The notes: generated by a model not told the origin, from the letters alone. 64,000 nt of DNA from Neocallimastix lanati (nom. inval.) (GCA_016946835.1 JACVTC010000155.1:56001-120000); one strand, 5' to 3'; counted from the first letter of the stretch, positions 1 through 10,974 are shown. Translations and numbers: made by a program.

Positions 1-320
1 AATTACACTAAAAGAAATTATTACTACACATTATAAATTTTATTTAAAGAACTATTATTTATAAATTATATATATGTATGATCCATATAAAATATGGATC
101 ATACATATTTTATACTATTTAATTACATTATTAGATCCAATCATTTAATTAATAAATTACATAAATTTAATATTTAAAATTATAAAATATAATTAATATA
201 AAAAAAATTATTATATAGAATATAAGAAAATTATTAATAGTAAAGAATATAATAATATATTTTTATAATAAATTATTAAAAATTTAATTAAAAATATCAT
301 TATTATTCTATTCTTTATCA
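1..320 (-). repeat. 3' LTR of C1, partial and internally deleted
   Basis: The sequence matches 3983-4447 from 'aattacactaaaag' to the terminal TTATCA at 320. About 60 bp of the LTR lie outside the window. About 150 bp present in the other C LTRs, including a 'cagaaaggccccctc' block, are missing here and replaced by a perfect palindrome. Confidence 0.8.
72..108. repeat. Perfect 17-bp inverted repeat at an LTR deletion point
   Basis: ATATGTATGATCCATAT (72-88), three A's, then its exact reverse complement (92-108). Only the right arm exists in the other C LTRs, so the left arm is a templated inverted copy made when the intervening LTR block was lost. Confidence 0.85.
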
Positions 321-382
321 TGATGCCCCGCTAAGACGTTTGCTATAGTATAGCAAAGGCAAATTTTCTTATATTATTAACT

Positions 383-665
383 AAATACTTTTTTTTTTTA
401 ATTAACTATATAACTAAATAAAAATATAATTTTTTTTTTTTTTTAATTAACTATATAACTAAATAAAAATATAATTTTTTTTTTTTTTTAATTAACTATA
501 TAACTAAATAAAAATATAATTTTTTTTTTTTTTTTAATTAACTATATAACTAAATAAAAATATAATTTTTTTTTTTTTAATTAACTATATAACTAAATAA
601 AAATATAATTTTTTTTTTTTTTTTTTTAATTAACTATAAAACTAAATAGAAATATAATTTTTTTT
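383..665. repeat. Tandem repeat, about 55-61 bp, six units, variable poly(T)
   Basis: Units consist of a poly(T) run of 10-18 followed by 'aattaactatataactaaataaaaatataa'-like sequence, repeated about six times. The corresponding place in the other C copy (26185-26285) has about one unit, so the array expanded in C1. Confidence 0.85.
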
Positions 666-1192
666 TTTTATTTTCATTATATCTTAAATTTAAAAAATTT
701 TGTGTATTTTAAAATATATTTTAATATATGTATTAATTGAAATATTTAAATTAAATAATTTAATTTATATATTACCATATATTAAAAAATTTTTATAATA
801 ATTTTTTAAAATTCCAAAAATGTCAGGATCAACTGGAATTGTACCAAAAAAAAAATTTTTTTAATTTATATTTTTTTTTTTTGTTTTTTTCTTTCTTCCA
901 ACTCTTGTTATATTCTTCGGTAGCTTATATATTTTCTCTTGTTATTTTAACTATGAACTTTAAAACTTCTTCTTTTTCTTCTTTTATTTAGAAACAATTT
1001 TTTTTTTATTTCTTCTTATAATAATTTTTTTCACTTTGTTTTAATAAATTCTTTAAATAAGTGATATTAGTATATCATATTTAAACTTCAATAATTTGAT
1101 TTGTGCATTTCAATTAGATTTTTCATTTAATATATCATTAATTTATATTTTATTTTTTTTTTATATTTTTAATTACTACTTTTACCAAGTTT

Positions 1193-1194
<2 letters not shown>

Positions 1195-1241
<47 letters not shown>

Positions 1242-2788
1242 CTAGGAATAAACTTTATTTAATAATATTTTTTTTAAAAAATACATGAAATTTAAATACA
1301 TGAAATTTTTTTATATTAATATTAAAAAACTACGTTATGAGCTTCGAGGACGAAAAGGCCTCTAACTCTTCCCATTCATCGAAGATAACCCCATGTGGAT
1401 GAAAATTATCATTCGAATCTGTATCAGAATTTCTTCTTTGCCTTATCGTTACGACGTCGACACTCTTGACAACGGTAGGTCTAACACTATACAAATCGAT
1501 CATGGTGTAAAAATCACCAATCACAATAGGCATAACGTTAGTAAGGAATTCCGCAAGCCCCACAAAAAATGAAATCGGGAAAGAAGACTCGTTCGAAGGT
1601 GATTGAAAAATATTATTAATAAGTCGCCTTCTTTCCCCCGAGCCGATCTTTAAGATTTCAAATACTGCATTTCCGCCAAGAAGGATACACAGCACGTAAA
1701 AATTGATATTATCATCAAAATCTTCCTCTTTATCATCAGGAATGTTCAATGATTTCTCATGAACAATTAGAGAAAAATTAATAAAAATTTCATCAACAAA
1801 GGGAATGAAATGTTGCCTAAATTCTTCAAATTTAGGACATAAAAGTATCCAGTGTGTAAAACTAGGTATGCTGTTACTCTCACCACAACAAGGGCAGTAT
1901 GTTGGGCAATTTTCTGATACTAGATTACTTTTAACATACGTTTTTACATCAAATTTGAATCCACATTTAATTCGTCCAATCCAAAAAAATCCAAGAGAAA
2001 ATTGTGAATATTTAAGTGATAGACGATGAATAAATTTTTTAAAACCAAATTTAAATTTCTTGTATTTTGTAGATCTGATCGCAGGAGTGCTTGAATAATG
2101 AATATTTTCCCAGTAAAACTTCCTTATTTCTCCAGGAAGTTTATTACTGTGTTTGTGTACTGCTAAACTCCGTGCTTTTTTCGTCCATGAATAGTGAGAA
2201 AGTGTAGGTATATTTTTGACTAAATGAGAAATAATACAAGAAGAATCTTTCCACTTTTTAAAGCATCGAATCATCGCCTTAGCACAAAAACTAGCTATAG
2301 GAGGTATAGAAAGTTCCTTAGACATATTGTAAATTGAAGTATTGGAGGTTTTATTTTTAAACCCGAAACTCCAATACAAACCTCGATTAAAAGCAGTTTG
2401 AGCTTTTTCAGTATTCTTTTTATTTGAACCAAGTAAGGGAGCATAATAAAGAACTGAACTAAGGACAAAAGAAACTAGTATACGAGTTTTAAAGTAGAAA
2501 GGAACATTCCTATTGGTTAAAAATCTAAAGAAAGAGTTAACTGTATAATTAATTTTACTGTTCATCTTAGCAATAATAGGTTTTAAATCCAACGATTCAT
2601 TAAAAGGTATACCAAGATATGTATATTGATTAGTGCTTGGTATATAGTTCATACCAAGTCTAAATGTAGGATTTTCATAATGTCTTGAAGGAATAAAATT
2701 CTTTGGTTTAACAACTAGTGTAGCGCATTTATTGATTCCAAAGGTCATTTCATTTTTAATACCCCAATCATGAGCAATATTCAAAAGG
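1195..2788 (-). mobile_element. 5'-truncated LINE (non-LTR retrotransposon) insertion
   Basis: The insertion lies between two copies of TTTACCAAGTTTTA (1181-1194 and 2789-2802), a 14-bp target-site duplication. The single empty site survives in the other C copy near 46630. The minus-strand 3' end carries a poly(A) tail of about 40 (poly(T) at 1197-1238). The 5' end is truncated within the RT gene, as is usual for target-primed reverse transcription. Confidence 0.9.
1330..2788 (-). pseudogene. LINE ORF2 C-terminal fragment (after RT catalytic motif, with zinc finger)
   Basis: An open frame of about 488 codons with no authentic start: its first codons are target-site DNA, so this is a 5'-truncated ORF2. 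It opens in the late RT region (DWGIKNEMTFGINKCATLVV, then QYTYLGIPF, the usual RT motif after the YxDD box), so the catalytic box itself is missing. The thumb and connection region follow. A CCHC zinc finger typical of LINE C-termini is visible: C301, C304, H315, C320 in CPCCGES...THWILLC. The tail is acidic and ends at 1330. The frame has no internal stop, suggesting a fairly recent insertion. It cannot reverse-transcribe on its own. Confidence 0.85.
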
Positions 2789-3452
2789 TTTACCAAGTTT
2801 TAAACATTCAATTTCGCAATTTAATTCCTTGATTTTCTTGGAATGTGAAGAACATTTTCTTTTGTAATATTTTCTTTCCAATTATTGAATTACTTTCTTC
2901 CTGAATTAAGAATATTTAGGTTATCTTCTTCAAAAATAATTTTCTCTTTTGATTTTTTTTTATAATTTGAATAATAATATTATCTTCTTCAAAAATATCT
3001 TTCTTTAATCCACTTATTTTATTCTTCAATTCAGTTATGGTTTGCTTTAATAGTTCTTCATTTAAGGTAACATTTGGAATTTGTTCTTCTCTTATTTTAG
3101 TTAATTCTTGTAAATTCTTAATGTAATTATATAATTTATTAAATTCCTCAATTGGAATTTTATTATCGATCATAAAAAAAAAAATATAATTTATTATGTT
3201 CTAATAATTTTCAATTAATGTAATTATTTTAACAATAATTAATATAATAAATATTACTATTTCTTTAAAATATATAGTAAGCTATTATTATTATTATTAT
3301 TTTTTTTTTTATAATTTCATAAAAGTTTTGTAATATTTTAAATATTATTTTTATATTATAAACAAAATATTAATTATTTTCAATTAAATTTTTAAAATTA
3401 TTCAATTTTTATTATATATTGGAACTACCTCAGTAAACCAATATATATTTTT

Positions 3453-3675
3453 AACTTTCTTCAAGCTCGAAAAACCTTTTTCGACACCCAAGAAAGTTTT
3501 TAATAATTTTTATTTTTATGCCTTCAAGTTCGGCTCTCTCTGTCCGACACTTAAGGCTTTAAAAAAAAAATATTATACTTACCTTCAGGCTCAGCTCTCC
3601 CTGGCTGACCATCTAAGGATTTTTTTTTAAAATTATAATTATTTGTTAGGTTCGAAATCCTCTTCGACCACCTAA
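3453..3675 (-). ncRNA. Array of four similar stem-loops in family C leader
   Basis: Four consecutive blocks each have outer arms (AAGAAAG/CTTTCTT, CCTT/AAGG twice, TTAGG/CCTAA) and inner arms (TCGA/TCGA, TTCGG/CCGA, TCAGC/GCTGA, TTCGA/TCGA). They are far richer in G+C than their surroundings. They lie between the primer-binding site and the ORF start, the usual place for packaging or translation elements. The array recurs at 47471-47704. Pairing was judged by eye. Confidence 0.55.
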
Positions 3676-3895
3676 CTATATAAAAAAAAATTTATTATAT
3701 TGAATTCATATTAAAATAATTCAATTTTCAATAATTCTATCTTAAATTTATATATAATTTTTTTTTACTTTAAAGTATTACTAAAAATTTATGACTAAAA
3801 TTTAAAATTTCTTTGTATTACTATTTTTATGATCTATTTTTATTTTATATTTCATTCTTTTATTATTCTTATCTATTCATCAATGTTTTTACACT

Positions 3896-3912
3896 CCCCG
3901 ATATCTCCACCA
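3896..3912 (-). other. Primer-binding site of C1
   Basis: The minus strand reads TGGTGGAGATATCGGGG eight bases inside the 5' LTR. The leading TGG is complementary to a tRNA CCA end, so the inferred primer ends CCCCGATATCTCCACCA. I could not assign the tRNA species. Confidence 0.65.
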
Positions 3913-3919
3913 ATTTTTA

Positions 3920-4447
3920 TGTTGAGGTTCATATTGTAAAAGGAGTGTGAACATTAAATAAATAGATAAATTAACTAATTACTAAATTACACTAAAAGAA
4001 ATTATTACTACACATTATAAATTTTATTTAAAGAATTATTATTAAAAATATTTATTATTTATAAATTATATAATTATTTTATTGTTAAAAATAACTTTAT
4101 TAATATTAATATTTATTTTTATAACAATATGAGAAACCTTTCAATTATTATTCCTATTTCATTATCACTACTATTTCTACTATTTCTTTTCTCAGAAAGG
4201 CCCCCTCATAAAATAATATGGATCATACATATTTTATATTATTTAATTACATTATTAAAATCCAATCATATAAATTAATTAATTACATAAATTAATATTT
4301 AAAATTATAAAATATAATTAATATGAAAAATTATTAATATAAAATATAAAAAAATTATTAATAGTAAAGAATATAATAATATATTTTTATATAATAAATT
4401 ATTAAGAATTTATGTTAAAAATATCATTATTATTTCATTCTTTATCA
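3920..4447 (-). repeat. 5' LTR of C1 (528 bp)
   Basis: The plus strand runs TGTTGAGGTT...TTCTTTATCA. Near-identical copies lie at 25593-26120 and 47941-48466. The adjoining primer-binding site on the left makes this the 5' LTR of a minus-strand element. Confidence 0.85.
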
Positions 4448-4457
4448 AAATCAGCAA

Positions 4458-4860
4458 AATGGTTGGTATGGTCTAATGGTTAGTCACCACGATCATCAAG
4501 CCGAACCACTCGGGTTTGACTCACACCCTTCCAATTTTATATTAAATTTTTAATTTTATTAACTGGACTATTGTAGAAATTGCTCGAAGTTTCTTAGATT
4601 AAATATATATACCGAATGAAATTGGAATATTCTATTTTAATATTTAATTTAATCTTTTTTTCTATAAATTTCAATTTCTAGAACTATTATCAATTTTTCA
4701 AAAAAAAATATAAATAGAAGTGAATTTCACTAATAAAAATTTTTTTTCTTCGTACTATTATTAATTAGTTAATAAGTAATTTGATATATTACGATAATTA
4801 ATTAATAATAAAATAAAAAAAATAAAAATAAAAATAGGAATAAAATAAAAAAATAAAAAA
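4458..4860 (+). repeat. Diverged B-family-like LTR fragment with tRNA-like box
   Basis: A 65-nt block (about 4469-4533) aligns without gaps to the start of the element B LTR (45725-45789). It has a Pol III A-box-like TGGTCTAATGG at 4469 and a B-box-like GGTTTGA at 4513, spaced 44 nt as in real tRNAs. Downstream resemblance continues to a TATA-like 'atataaatag' near 4709. No acceptor stem can be formed, so it is not scored as a tRNA gene. The right limit is uncertain. Confidence 0.5.
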
Positions 4861-5716
4861 TATTTTATTTTATTTTTATTTTTTATATTCAAGGAATTAA
4901 AGATAATATTATTAACTTATCTTTTTATACATAATATTTATTAATATATTATTTGATTGTCTTTTTATTAATAAAAATATAAATACAAAATAATATATAT
5001 TTAACAAAATTTAATAATAAAAATTTAATAATAAAAATTTAATAAAATATAAAAATTGATAATTCATTAAATGTGTAATTAAATAATTATTAATTTAGTT
5101 AATAAAAATAGTTTATAATAATTATTAAACCAGAAAATATTAGTATTATGATAATAAATATTTATTAAAAAATAATAAATTAGTTTAGACAAATATCAAA
5201 TAGTATTATAATAATCATTTATAAAATAGCTTAAATGCTAATTAGAAGAATAGTCTTTTTAGTAATAATAAAATTTATTACATAATATATAGATTAATTA
5301 AGGAAAATTAGATAATTAATTATTAATAATAAATAATAATACTAATAGATAATAGTAATTAATTAATAGTAATAATAAATATGTTGAGATTATTGTACTT
5401 ATAAAATAAATATTAAAATTGATAATTTAATAATTTATTAATTATAATATATAAATAAATATAAGATCATATTAATAAAAAAATTATACGAAAGAGTTTA
5501 TATAGTATAACTAAAAAGTTAACAGATGTAATATAAATATTATATAAAAATATTTTTTTTGATAGGCAATTATCACTTTTAGAACAAATTCTAAATTAAG
5601 ATAATTGATACTTTTGATCAATTTAATTTTTATTTTAAAGGTTTATTGAAGAATTTAACTAAATATTAAAATTTAAAAATAATAAAATAACTATATAATC
5701 CAAAAGTTCAAAAGCC
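4861..5716. other. AT-rich spacer, no gene seen
   Basis: Almost pure A/T with short direct repeats of 'aatttaataataaa' near 5010-5045. No coding frame, RNA gene or LTR terminus could be supported. Confidence 0.6.
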
Positions 5717-5955
5717 GTGTCAAAATCTTCTGCTTTGGTCTATGGATCTTCATTTAGGTTCCTATATATGATTCTTAAAGCTTTTGTATTGTCTTATTCA
5801 GTAATAGTTTTAATACTTAGAGTGCTTTCTCCATTTTTCTCAGTATTAGTATCATTTGGGATAACAGTATGCTCAAGTTTGGCATACTCTAATTCGCCCA
5901 TTATTAAGTTACTCCATATATTATAGTTTTTCTCATTAAGTATAATTCTCTCCAT
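5717..5955 (-). pseudogene. Copia gag N-terminal relic
   Basis: Reading minus from ATG 5955 gives MERIILNEKNYNIWSNL followed by IMGELEYAKLEHTV. This is the signature start of Ty1/copia gag (UBN2-type: L-N-x-x-N-Y-x-x-W). The frame meets a TAA after about 55 codons and then continues in degenerate form. A copia-type primer-binding site lies 52 bp upstream (6007-6020), which supports the identification and orientation. Protease, integrase and RT are absent, so only the 5' end of the element remains. Confidence 0.6.
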
Positions 5956-6006
5956 TTTGTTTAACATTCTTTATCTTATTCTTAATATTTTTATATTTTG
6001 TACTGC

Positions 6007-6020
6007 TGAGACTCTTAATC
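6007..6020 (-). other. Copia primer-binding site matching tRNA-Lys anticodon arm
   Basis: The plus strand TGAGACTCTTAATC equals the anticodon stem-loop of eukaryotic tRNA-Lys(CUU). The minus strand therefore carries its complement just upstream of the gag relic. The same 14-mer recurs in every copia element of the window. Confidence 0.65.
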
Positions 6021-6500
6021 TTTTAGAAGCCTAATTTTACACTCAATAATGCACAGAAAATTTTTTATATAAACTTTATTATAAAACTTTTAATTATATA
6101 ATAAATTTAATTTTACAAACAAAAAAAATAATTTTTTTGTTTATTTTTTAATTATTAAAAATATGTCTTTTTTATAAATATAATGGAGGGAAGTTATATT
6201 TACAAATTATAAGATTTTTCTTTTAAAAAATCCATTTTTCTTTTTTTTTATTAAAAAATCCTATTTAAAAATCCTATTTTTTTTTATATATAATAATTTT
6301 TTAATAATAAATTTTTTTAATTATTACTATATATATATTAATGTATTTTTTTTAATAATTTCTTTTTATTATAAAGGCCTCTTTTTATTATAAAAGGATT
6401 AATTTAATATTTAATTTAATATTTGGTTTAATTTTAATATCAAATAAAATTTTATAATATAAATTTCGTACGAAAAAATTTATTTTGTAATTTTAATGAA
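6021..6500. other. Probable remains of a copia 5' LTR, then AT-rich sequence
   Basis: The adjoining primer-binding site predicts an LTR beginning at 6021 (TTTTAGAAGCC), comparable with the TTTAAAA LTR end of copia-1 and copia-2. No partner LTR is in the window and the far end cannot be fixed. Confidence 0.3.
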
Positions 6501-6504
6501 AGGA

Positions 6505-7350
6505 ATTTTAGTTTAAAAATCTAACAATAGGTTTTGGAGTTGGGATATTTTTTTTTTAAATTCATTTTCATAGGCTGACTCAATAAGTGAAACGTGGAAA
6601 ATTGGAAAGATACTAAAAGAGTTTGTATGCTTTAATTTATAACAACCAAATTTTTGAGACAACTTTAAACTCAGGCTGAGACATATATTCATCATCATAA
6701 TTTTTTTTTTTGAAAATCAACTGCATTTTGATTAAGTCTTTAGCAATAATTTCAGCACGAGGAACAATAGTAATATCTGGAGTAGAAGGATCAAATTTAG
6801 GATTTTGAATTAAATTAATTATATTTCGATTTCAAATATGGTTATTCTCCTCCTAATTTAGATTATTTCAATTTTGGACTTTCGAAATTTTAAAATTTCA
6901 ATTTTGAGATTTTAAAATCTGGAAAGAAATTTTCTTGATATGGCTTATCCGGCTGGGTAGCTTTATTCGGTAGATCATAAAATAATGAGAACATTATTTT
7001 GTTTTCGTGACTAGAGCTTTTGAGACTCTTAATCTGTTAGGTTTGATTATTTAATACTTGTATTGTGTTTATAAGCAAATTCTGTAAGAGATAAATATTC
7101 CATCCAATTATTTTGTTAATAATTGGCATAACATCTTTAAGTATTGTTCAAGTATTGCATTTACCTTCTTCGTTTAGCCATTAGTTTGCTGATGATGAGC
7201 TTTATCTCTTAGTAAAGTGATGGTATAAGCTACTTTTAATGGATCATTAGTGAAATATTCAGGACAAAGAGCGATGGCTAAACCAACAAAAACCCTTGAG
7301 CTTAGTTGAATCACCATTAAAGTGAAAATCGTTTGACGAAGAAGACATTG
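6505..7350 (-). pseudogene. Chimeric Ty3/gypsy chromovirus relic: gag fused directly to integrase
   Basis: Read from the right on the minus strand, gag comes first (FHFNGDSTKLKGF, then PEYFTNDPLKVAYTITLL near 7200). It passes in the same frame straight into the end of the integrase core (HHQQTNG near 7190), with protease, RT and RNase H missing. Integrase continues with a stop and a frameshift (MEYLSLTEFAYKHN near 7070) and a 45-nt copia-like insertion (7010-7055). It then gives PDKPYQENF, VPRAEIIAKDLIK and a GPY/F-type end with FPIFHVSLIES near 6590. Several stops make it non-functional. Gag resembles that of element B. Confidence 0.6.
7021..7034 (-). other. Orphan copia LTR end plus tRNA-Lys-type primer-binding site
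   Basis: TGAGACTCTTAATC followed by TGTTAGG is the minus-strand form of the copia-E LTR/PBS junction (TTAACA then GATTAAGAGTCTCA). It sits inside the gypsy integrase relic with integrase homology on both sides, so only a fragment of about 45 nt was captured. Confidence 0.5.
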
Positions 7351-7399
7351 AAAGAATTGTTAAATTATATAACCAGTTTAATAATTGCAATAGGTAAAT

Positions 7400-9159
7400 T
7401 TCTTTATTATTATTACTATTTTTTATTATAATTTTTTAAATACTCCCAAATGAGAATCGTAATGATAAAGAATTATAAATTATTATTTTTTTAGGTTTTT
7501 AGTTTATTTATTATTTTTAATAAATTTTGTAAATATAATTACTGAACTAGACTAAATTTCACTCCGTTATGCCTTACAACAAAATTAAAAAACCCGCAAG
7601 AGTTATTAACTAAAGGTATTTACTAGATCTCAATATAAAAAATTATAAACTATATTTTAAAATCGTTTTACCTTCACGATCAACCCTAACCCCTAGAATC
7701 CAATTAGAACAGAAACCAAACAGAAGCCAAGAACAAAAAGAAACTGAAAATCCGAGAGACCCAAAAAAATGATTGAAAAACTAAGAAGCAGAAGATATAA
7801 AATCCTAAAAAAAAAAGCTTTAGCAGAATTCAAAAAACCAAACAAAAGGCAGATATATCAAGGGGCGGCTTCAATTAATCTTAGGTTTTTTTTATTATAA
7901 CAAAATATTATAATAAATATAAAAAACACTGATACAAAAACTGCTTTTATTATTTTTATTTTATCTTTCAAATTCTATTTATATTTTTAGAAAAAGTTTT
8001 ACTAAAGAAATTAAGTTTAATTAAATATAAATTAAAGCAAAAAACACCAAGAATAGAATATTTTTATCAAGAATTTTACTAATATATATTTTTTTCAAAA
8101 GTTTAAGTTATTAAAAAATAAAAGTTTCTAAAAAAGTTCTTTAAAATCGAAGAATTTAGAAAAAATAGAAAATAATAGAATTAAAAATATAATAGATTAA
8201 ATTTTTATTAATTAAAAATAAGAATTATCAAGAAATTCTAGTAATTTCTTGAGCTATAAAGAACCTTCTTTATTTTTTAGAATAAAACTATATAATAACA
8301 ATAGTTATGAAACGAATCAAAAGTAGTTTGATTCATAGTATTAGTTATTAATAACTATACCAGTAATAATGTTTTGTTAAGGTTTTGTAAAAAACTATAA
8401 TTATTTTCTAAAATAATTATTATTCTTTATTAATTGTTAAAAATTAGGAGCGGAAGTAGTTTTATAATATGTAATGTTACTAGGCTAATATGTTGAATTA
8501 TATATTAATAATCCAACAATAATTAATTAAGAATAAAATAATAATTAAAAGAATATAAAGATAGCTTTTACATTTTTCTTTTATACTTTGTAAGTTCCAT
8601 AATAATAGTATTTAATTAAAAAATATTAATAATATAGTAATATAAATATTAATAAAATATTAAGTTAAAAACAATATCGATAAGTTTAAAATATTTAATA
8701 TAACTAAATAAATATAATTTGTAATTATATAATTAATTTGAATAATTAAAAATAGTAGTTAATATAGATATGTTGTAAATATGTATATAAACATAATATA
8801 TATAAATACATGTTATGTCATATGTAGATAATTAAAATTATTAATATAAATCTTATTTACAAATATTCTCAGAATTATTAAACCTAAAATAATTCTTTAA
8901 ATATTAAATAAGAATTTATATTAATTATAAAATATATATATTATATAAAATTAAATAAATAATATTTTTAATTATTGAAATGTAAATAACTGAAATTGAT
9001 ATTTAAATTCAGTTATGATTTCAACACTAAAAATTAGTATTTAAAGTTTATTATTTTATGAAATTTTATGAATAATTTTATTAATTATGTCACATAGTAT
9101 TATTAATTAATATAATTGTAATTAATATAATAACAAAATTAAATTTTCAATTTTTTGTA
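7400..9159. other. Long non-coding AT-rich stretch
   Basis: No supported gene. At 7670-7870 lies a less AT-biased, purine-rich patch with a 43-codon plus-strand frame (ATG near 7770) that matches nothing I recognise. The rest is A/T sequence with scattered short direct repeats. Confidence 0.5.
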
Positions 9160-9824
9160 GATCATAAAAAATTTTATAATTATTTGGATAAATTAAATTA
9201 TTTTGATCAATATTATTTTCATTATTGTTAATACTAATATTATTGTTATTTGGAATATTTATGACTGTATTTTGGTTGTTTTCATTATTATTATTATTAA
9301 TATTATTAATATTATTGTTATATGGAATATTTATGACTGCACTTTCGTTAATTTCATTATTATTATTATTATTCTCATAAATATTATTATGAAAACCAAT
9401 TTCATAATCAATATCATTTCCCCGTTTTCACAATAAGGTGTAAGACTAATAAAGTCTAGAAAAGAGGAAGGGGAATTACAATTACCAGGAGAATCTTCAA
9501 AAAATACAACAGAATGAGAGATAACGATTTTGTTATTAGTAATATCATATATTCGGAAAGCAGAAGGATTGTTATCATAACCAAGGAAAATACCTGGCAA
9601 AGCTGAGTTGGAAAGTTTATTTCGAAGTTGCTTAAGAATGTAAAAAAGAAAGCTTGACATCCAAAGACCTTAAATTTAGAAAAGTCCACTTTTTCACCAT
9701 ATAGGAGTTCGTAAGGGATTTTATTATTGATACCTTTGTGAGGAATTCTATTATGTATATTTAATTCTATTAAATCTATATCAACTTTATTTCCCAATGT
9801 GTCGTTTTTATTATTATTTTTATC

Positions 9825-9860
<36 letters not shown>

Positions 9861-9902
9861 TTTATCATTATTATTATTATTATTATTATTATTTGTAGTC
9901 AA
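9160..9902 (-). pseudogene. Copia integrase C-terminal relic with Asn-rich linker
   Basis: Minus-strand fragments read RIPHKGINNKIPYELL and DFSKFKVFGCQAF, then, after a frameshift near 9660, GIFLGYDNN and ITNNKIVISHSVVFFE. This is the conserved tail of Ty1/copia integrase and matches copia-2 (GIFLGYSNN...NNKIVLS). An Asn-rich linker follows toward 9160, as in copia-2 where such a linker joins integrase to RT. It includes a duplicated INIPNNNN motif. A run of Asn codons also precedes the fragment (9790-9900). No catalytic D-D-E residues remain. Confidence 0.65.
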
Positions 9903-10177
9903 GTTGGGTGTATCATTATTGATAATATAATTACTTGAATATTATTAATTAAATTTTAATTAATATTATTATTATTGCTATTATCTTCATCATTATTATT
10001 GCTTCCTTTATTATTAATACTATTCTTAATATTATTATTTAAATTTGGTTTTAGAATTTTGCGATTTCGTAAATTATGAGATATTGTTGTTAACATTATT
10101 ACTGCTAATTAAATAGTTATTATTGTTTCCAATTATATTATTATTGTAATCGTTATTACTTATTTTAATATTATTAT

Positions 10178-10710
10178 TATTTTTAAAATTTCTTATTGCC
10201 TTAGGAAGAGATACATATTTTTCATCTTTACTACGTTTTGCTGCAGCAATAATTGCATTATAATTATTGTTCCATGTTGCTGCAATTATTACTGCGGAAG
10301 TGGCAATTTGATTATGGGAAGTTTGTCTTCTTCCATTATTCAGTTTCTTATTAATTAAAGTAATTTATATAATTTGGATCTTGCTTAATTTTAATTAATT
10401 AGGCACAATCCTTAATAAGATGACCAGGTTGGTTATAAAAATAGCATGTTTTAGTCTGTAAGCTCTGGATTCTATTTACCAAGTCATCCATTCCATCATT
10501 ATTAGGTATTTGATTGTTGTTAAATTTTTAAATTATTATTGTTTCTATTATTAAATAATTATTATTTATATTATATAGGTTATTAATTCCATTGCTATTA
10601 AAATCATTTGGCATATTTATGGGAGTATTTCTATAATTTCTAAATTTCATACCATTTCTTTTCCATGAATTATTAGAATTATTAATAAGATTAGTAATAG
10701 GTTGATTCAT
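10178..10710 (-). pseudogene. Ty3/gypsy gag C-terminal relic with damaged zinc knuckle
   Basis: The minus strand gives an Asn-rich stretch (MNQPITNLINNSNNSWKRNG), then MDDLVNRIQSLQTKTCYFY followed by NQPGHLIKDC near 10400-10450. This is a CCHC knuckle in which the second cysteine is tyrosine. A stop follows directly, then an unrecognised tail (SAVIIAATWNNNYNAIIAAA). The knuckle resembles that of element A (CFKCHQPGHRMQDC). Confidence 0.5.
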
Positions 10711-10769
10711 TGGTGAATAAATGCAATAATTATTATTTCTTTCATTTCTCCTATTATTCCTATTGTAAT

Positions 10770-10970
10770 GTGATTCCTATAATATTTTCTTGTCATACCT
10801 TTACTATTTATACTAATCATAAAAACCTAACATTTCCTAAAACAAAGGAAATTCTTTCGCAACGTCATTTAGATGGTATGAATTTTATCAAGTTTTGATT
10901 TTAATATTGTCTGGGAAAAAATCTGGTAAACCTGACTTATTATCTAGTAGAAGTGATCATTTATTTAATT
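10770..10970 (+). pseudogene. Ty3/gypsy RNase H C-terminal relic
   Basis: The plus strand reads HTFTIYTNHKNLTF, then QRHLDGMNFI, and after a one-base frameshift ILSGKKSGKPDLLSSRSDH. This matches the RNase H end of Ty3/gypsy pol (YTDHKNL...RPGKxNGKADALSRR). It lies opposite in strand to the gag relic on its left, so the two are unrelated fragments. No upstream RT was found. Confidence 0.55.
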
Positions 10971-10974
10971 ATGA

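Larger units (their letters stand above)
765..3173 (-). pseudogene. Family C coiled-coil protein ORF, broken and interrupted by a LINE
   Basis: Minus-strand reading begins at ATG 3173 (MIDNKIPIEEFNKLYNYI) and runs 85 codons of Lys/Glu/Leu/Ile-rich, heptad-like sequence to a frameshift in an A-run near 2916. It resumes beyond the LINE (1195-2788). The last stretch (about 1010-765) has pieces such as IKEEKEEVLKFIVKI and a C-terminal FGTIPVDPDIFGIL, ending at a TAA at 765. The same start and tail occur in the second C copy (47208 and 26389). No retroviral motif (zinc knuckle, protease, RT, integrase) is visible. I do not recognise the protein; the coiled coil is inferred from composition. Confidence 0.55.
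1..4447 (-). mobile_element. Family C non-autonomous LTR element, copy C1 (left LTR cut by window edge)
   Basis: Two copies of one LTR flank about 3.6 kb with no gag, protease, RT or integrase. Read on the minus strand the order is 5' LTR (3920-4447), primer-binding site (3896-3912), four stem-loops, a decayed coiled-coil ORF, a purine tract (GCGGGGC next to 321) and the 3' LTR. A LINE inserted at 1195-2788 splits the ORF. A second copy (25593-48466) has the same order, which fixes the boundaries. With no replication gene it would have to be mobilised in trans. Its LTRs begin TGATAAAG and end CTCAACA on the minus strand. Confidence 0.75.

Noticed and set aside
1331-1362. Hammerhead-ribozyme-like string (TTATGAG...GACGAAAAGG)
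   Set aside because: Two invariant core positions of the hammerhead are wrong, and the segment is the complement of the LINE ORF C-terminus.
7770-7900. Short plus-strand frame MIEKLRSRRYKILKKKALAE
   Set aside because: 43 codons in a purine-rich patch with no recognised family or conserved neighbour.
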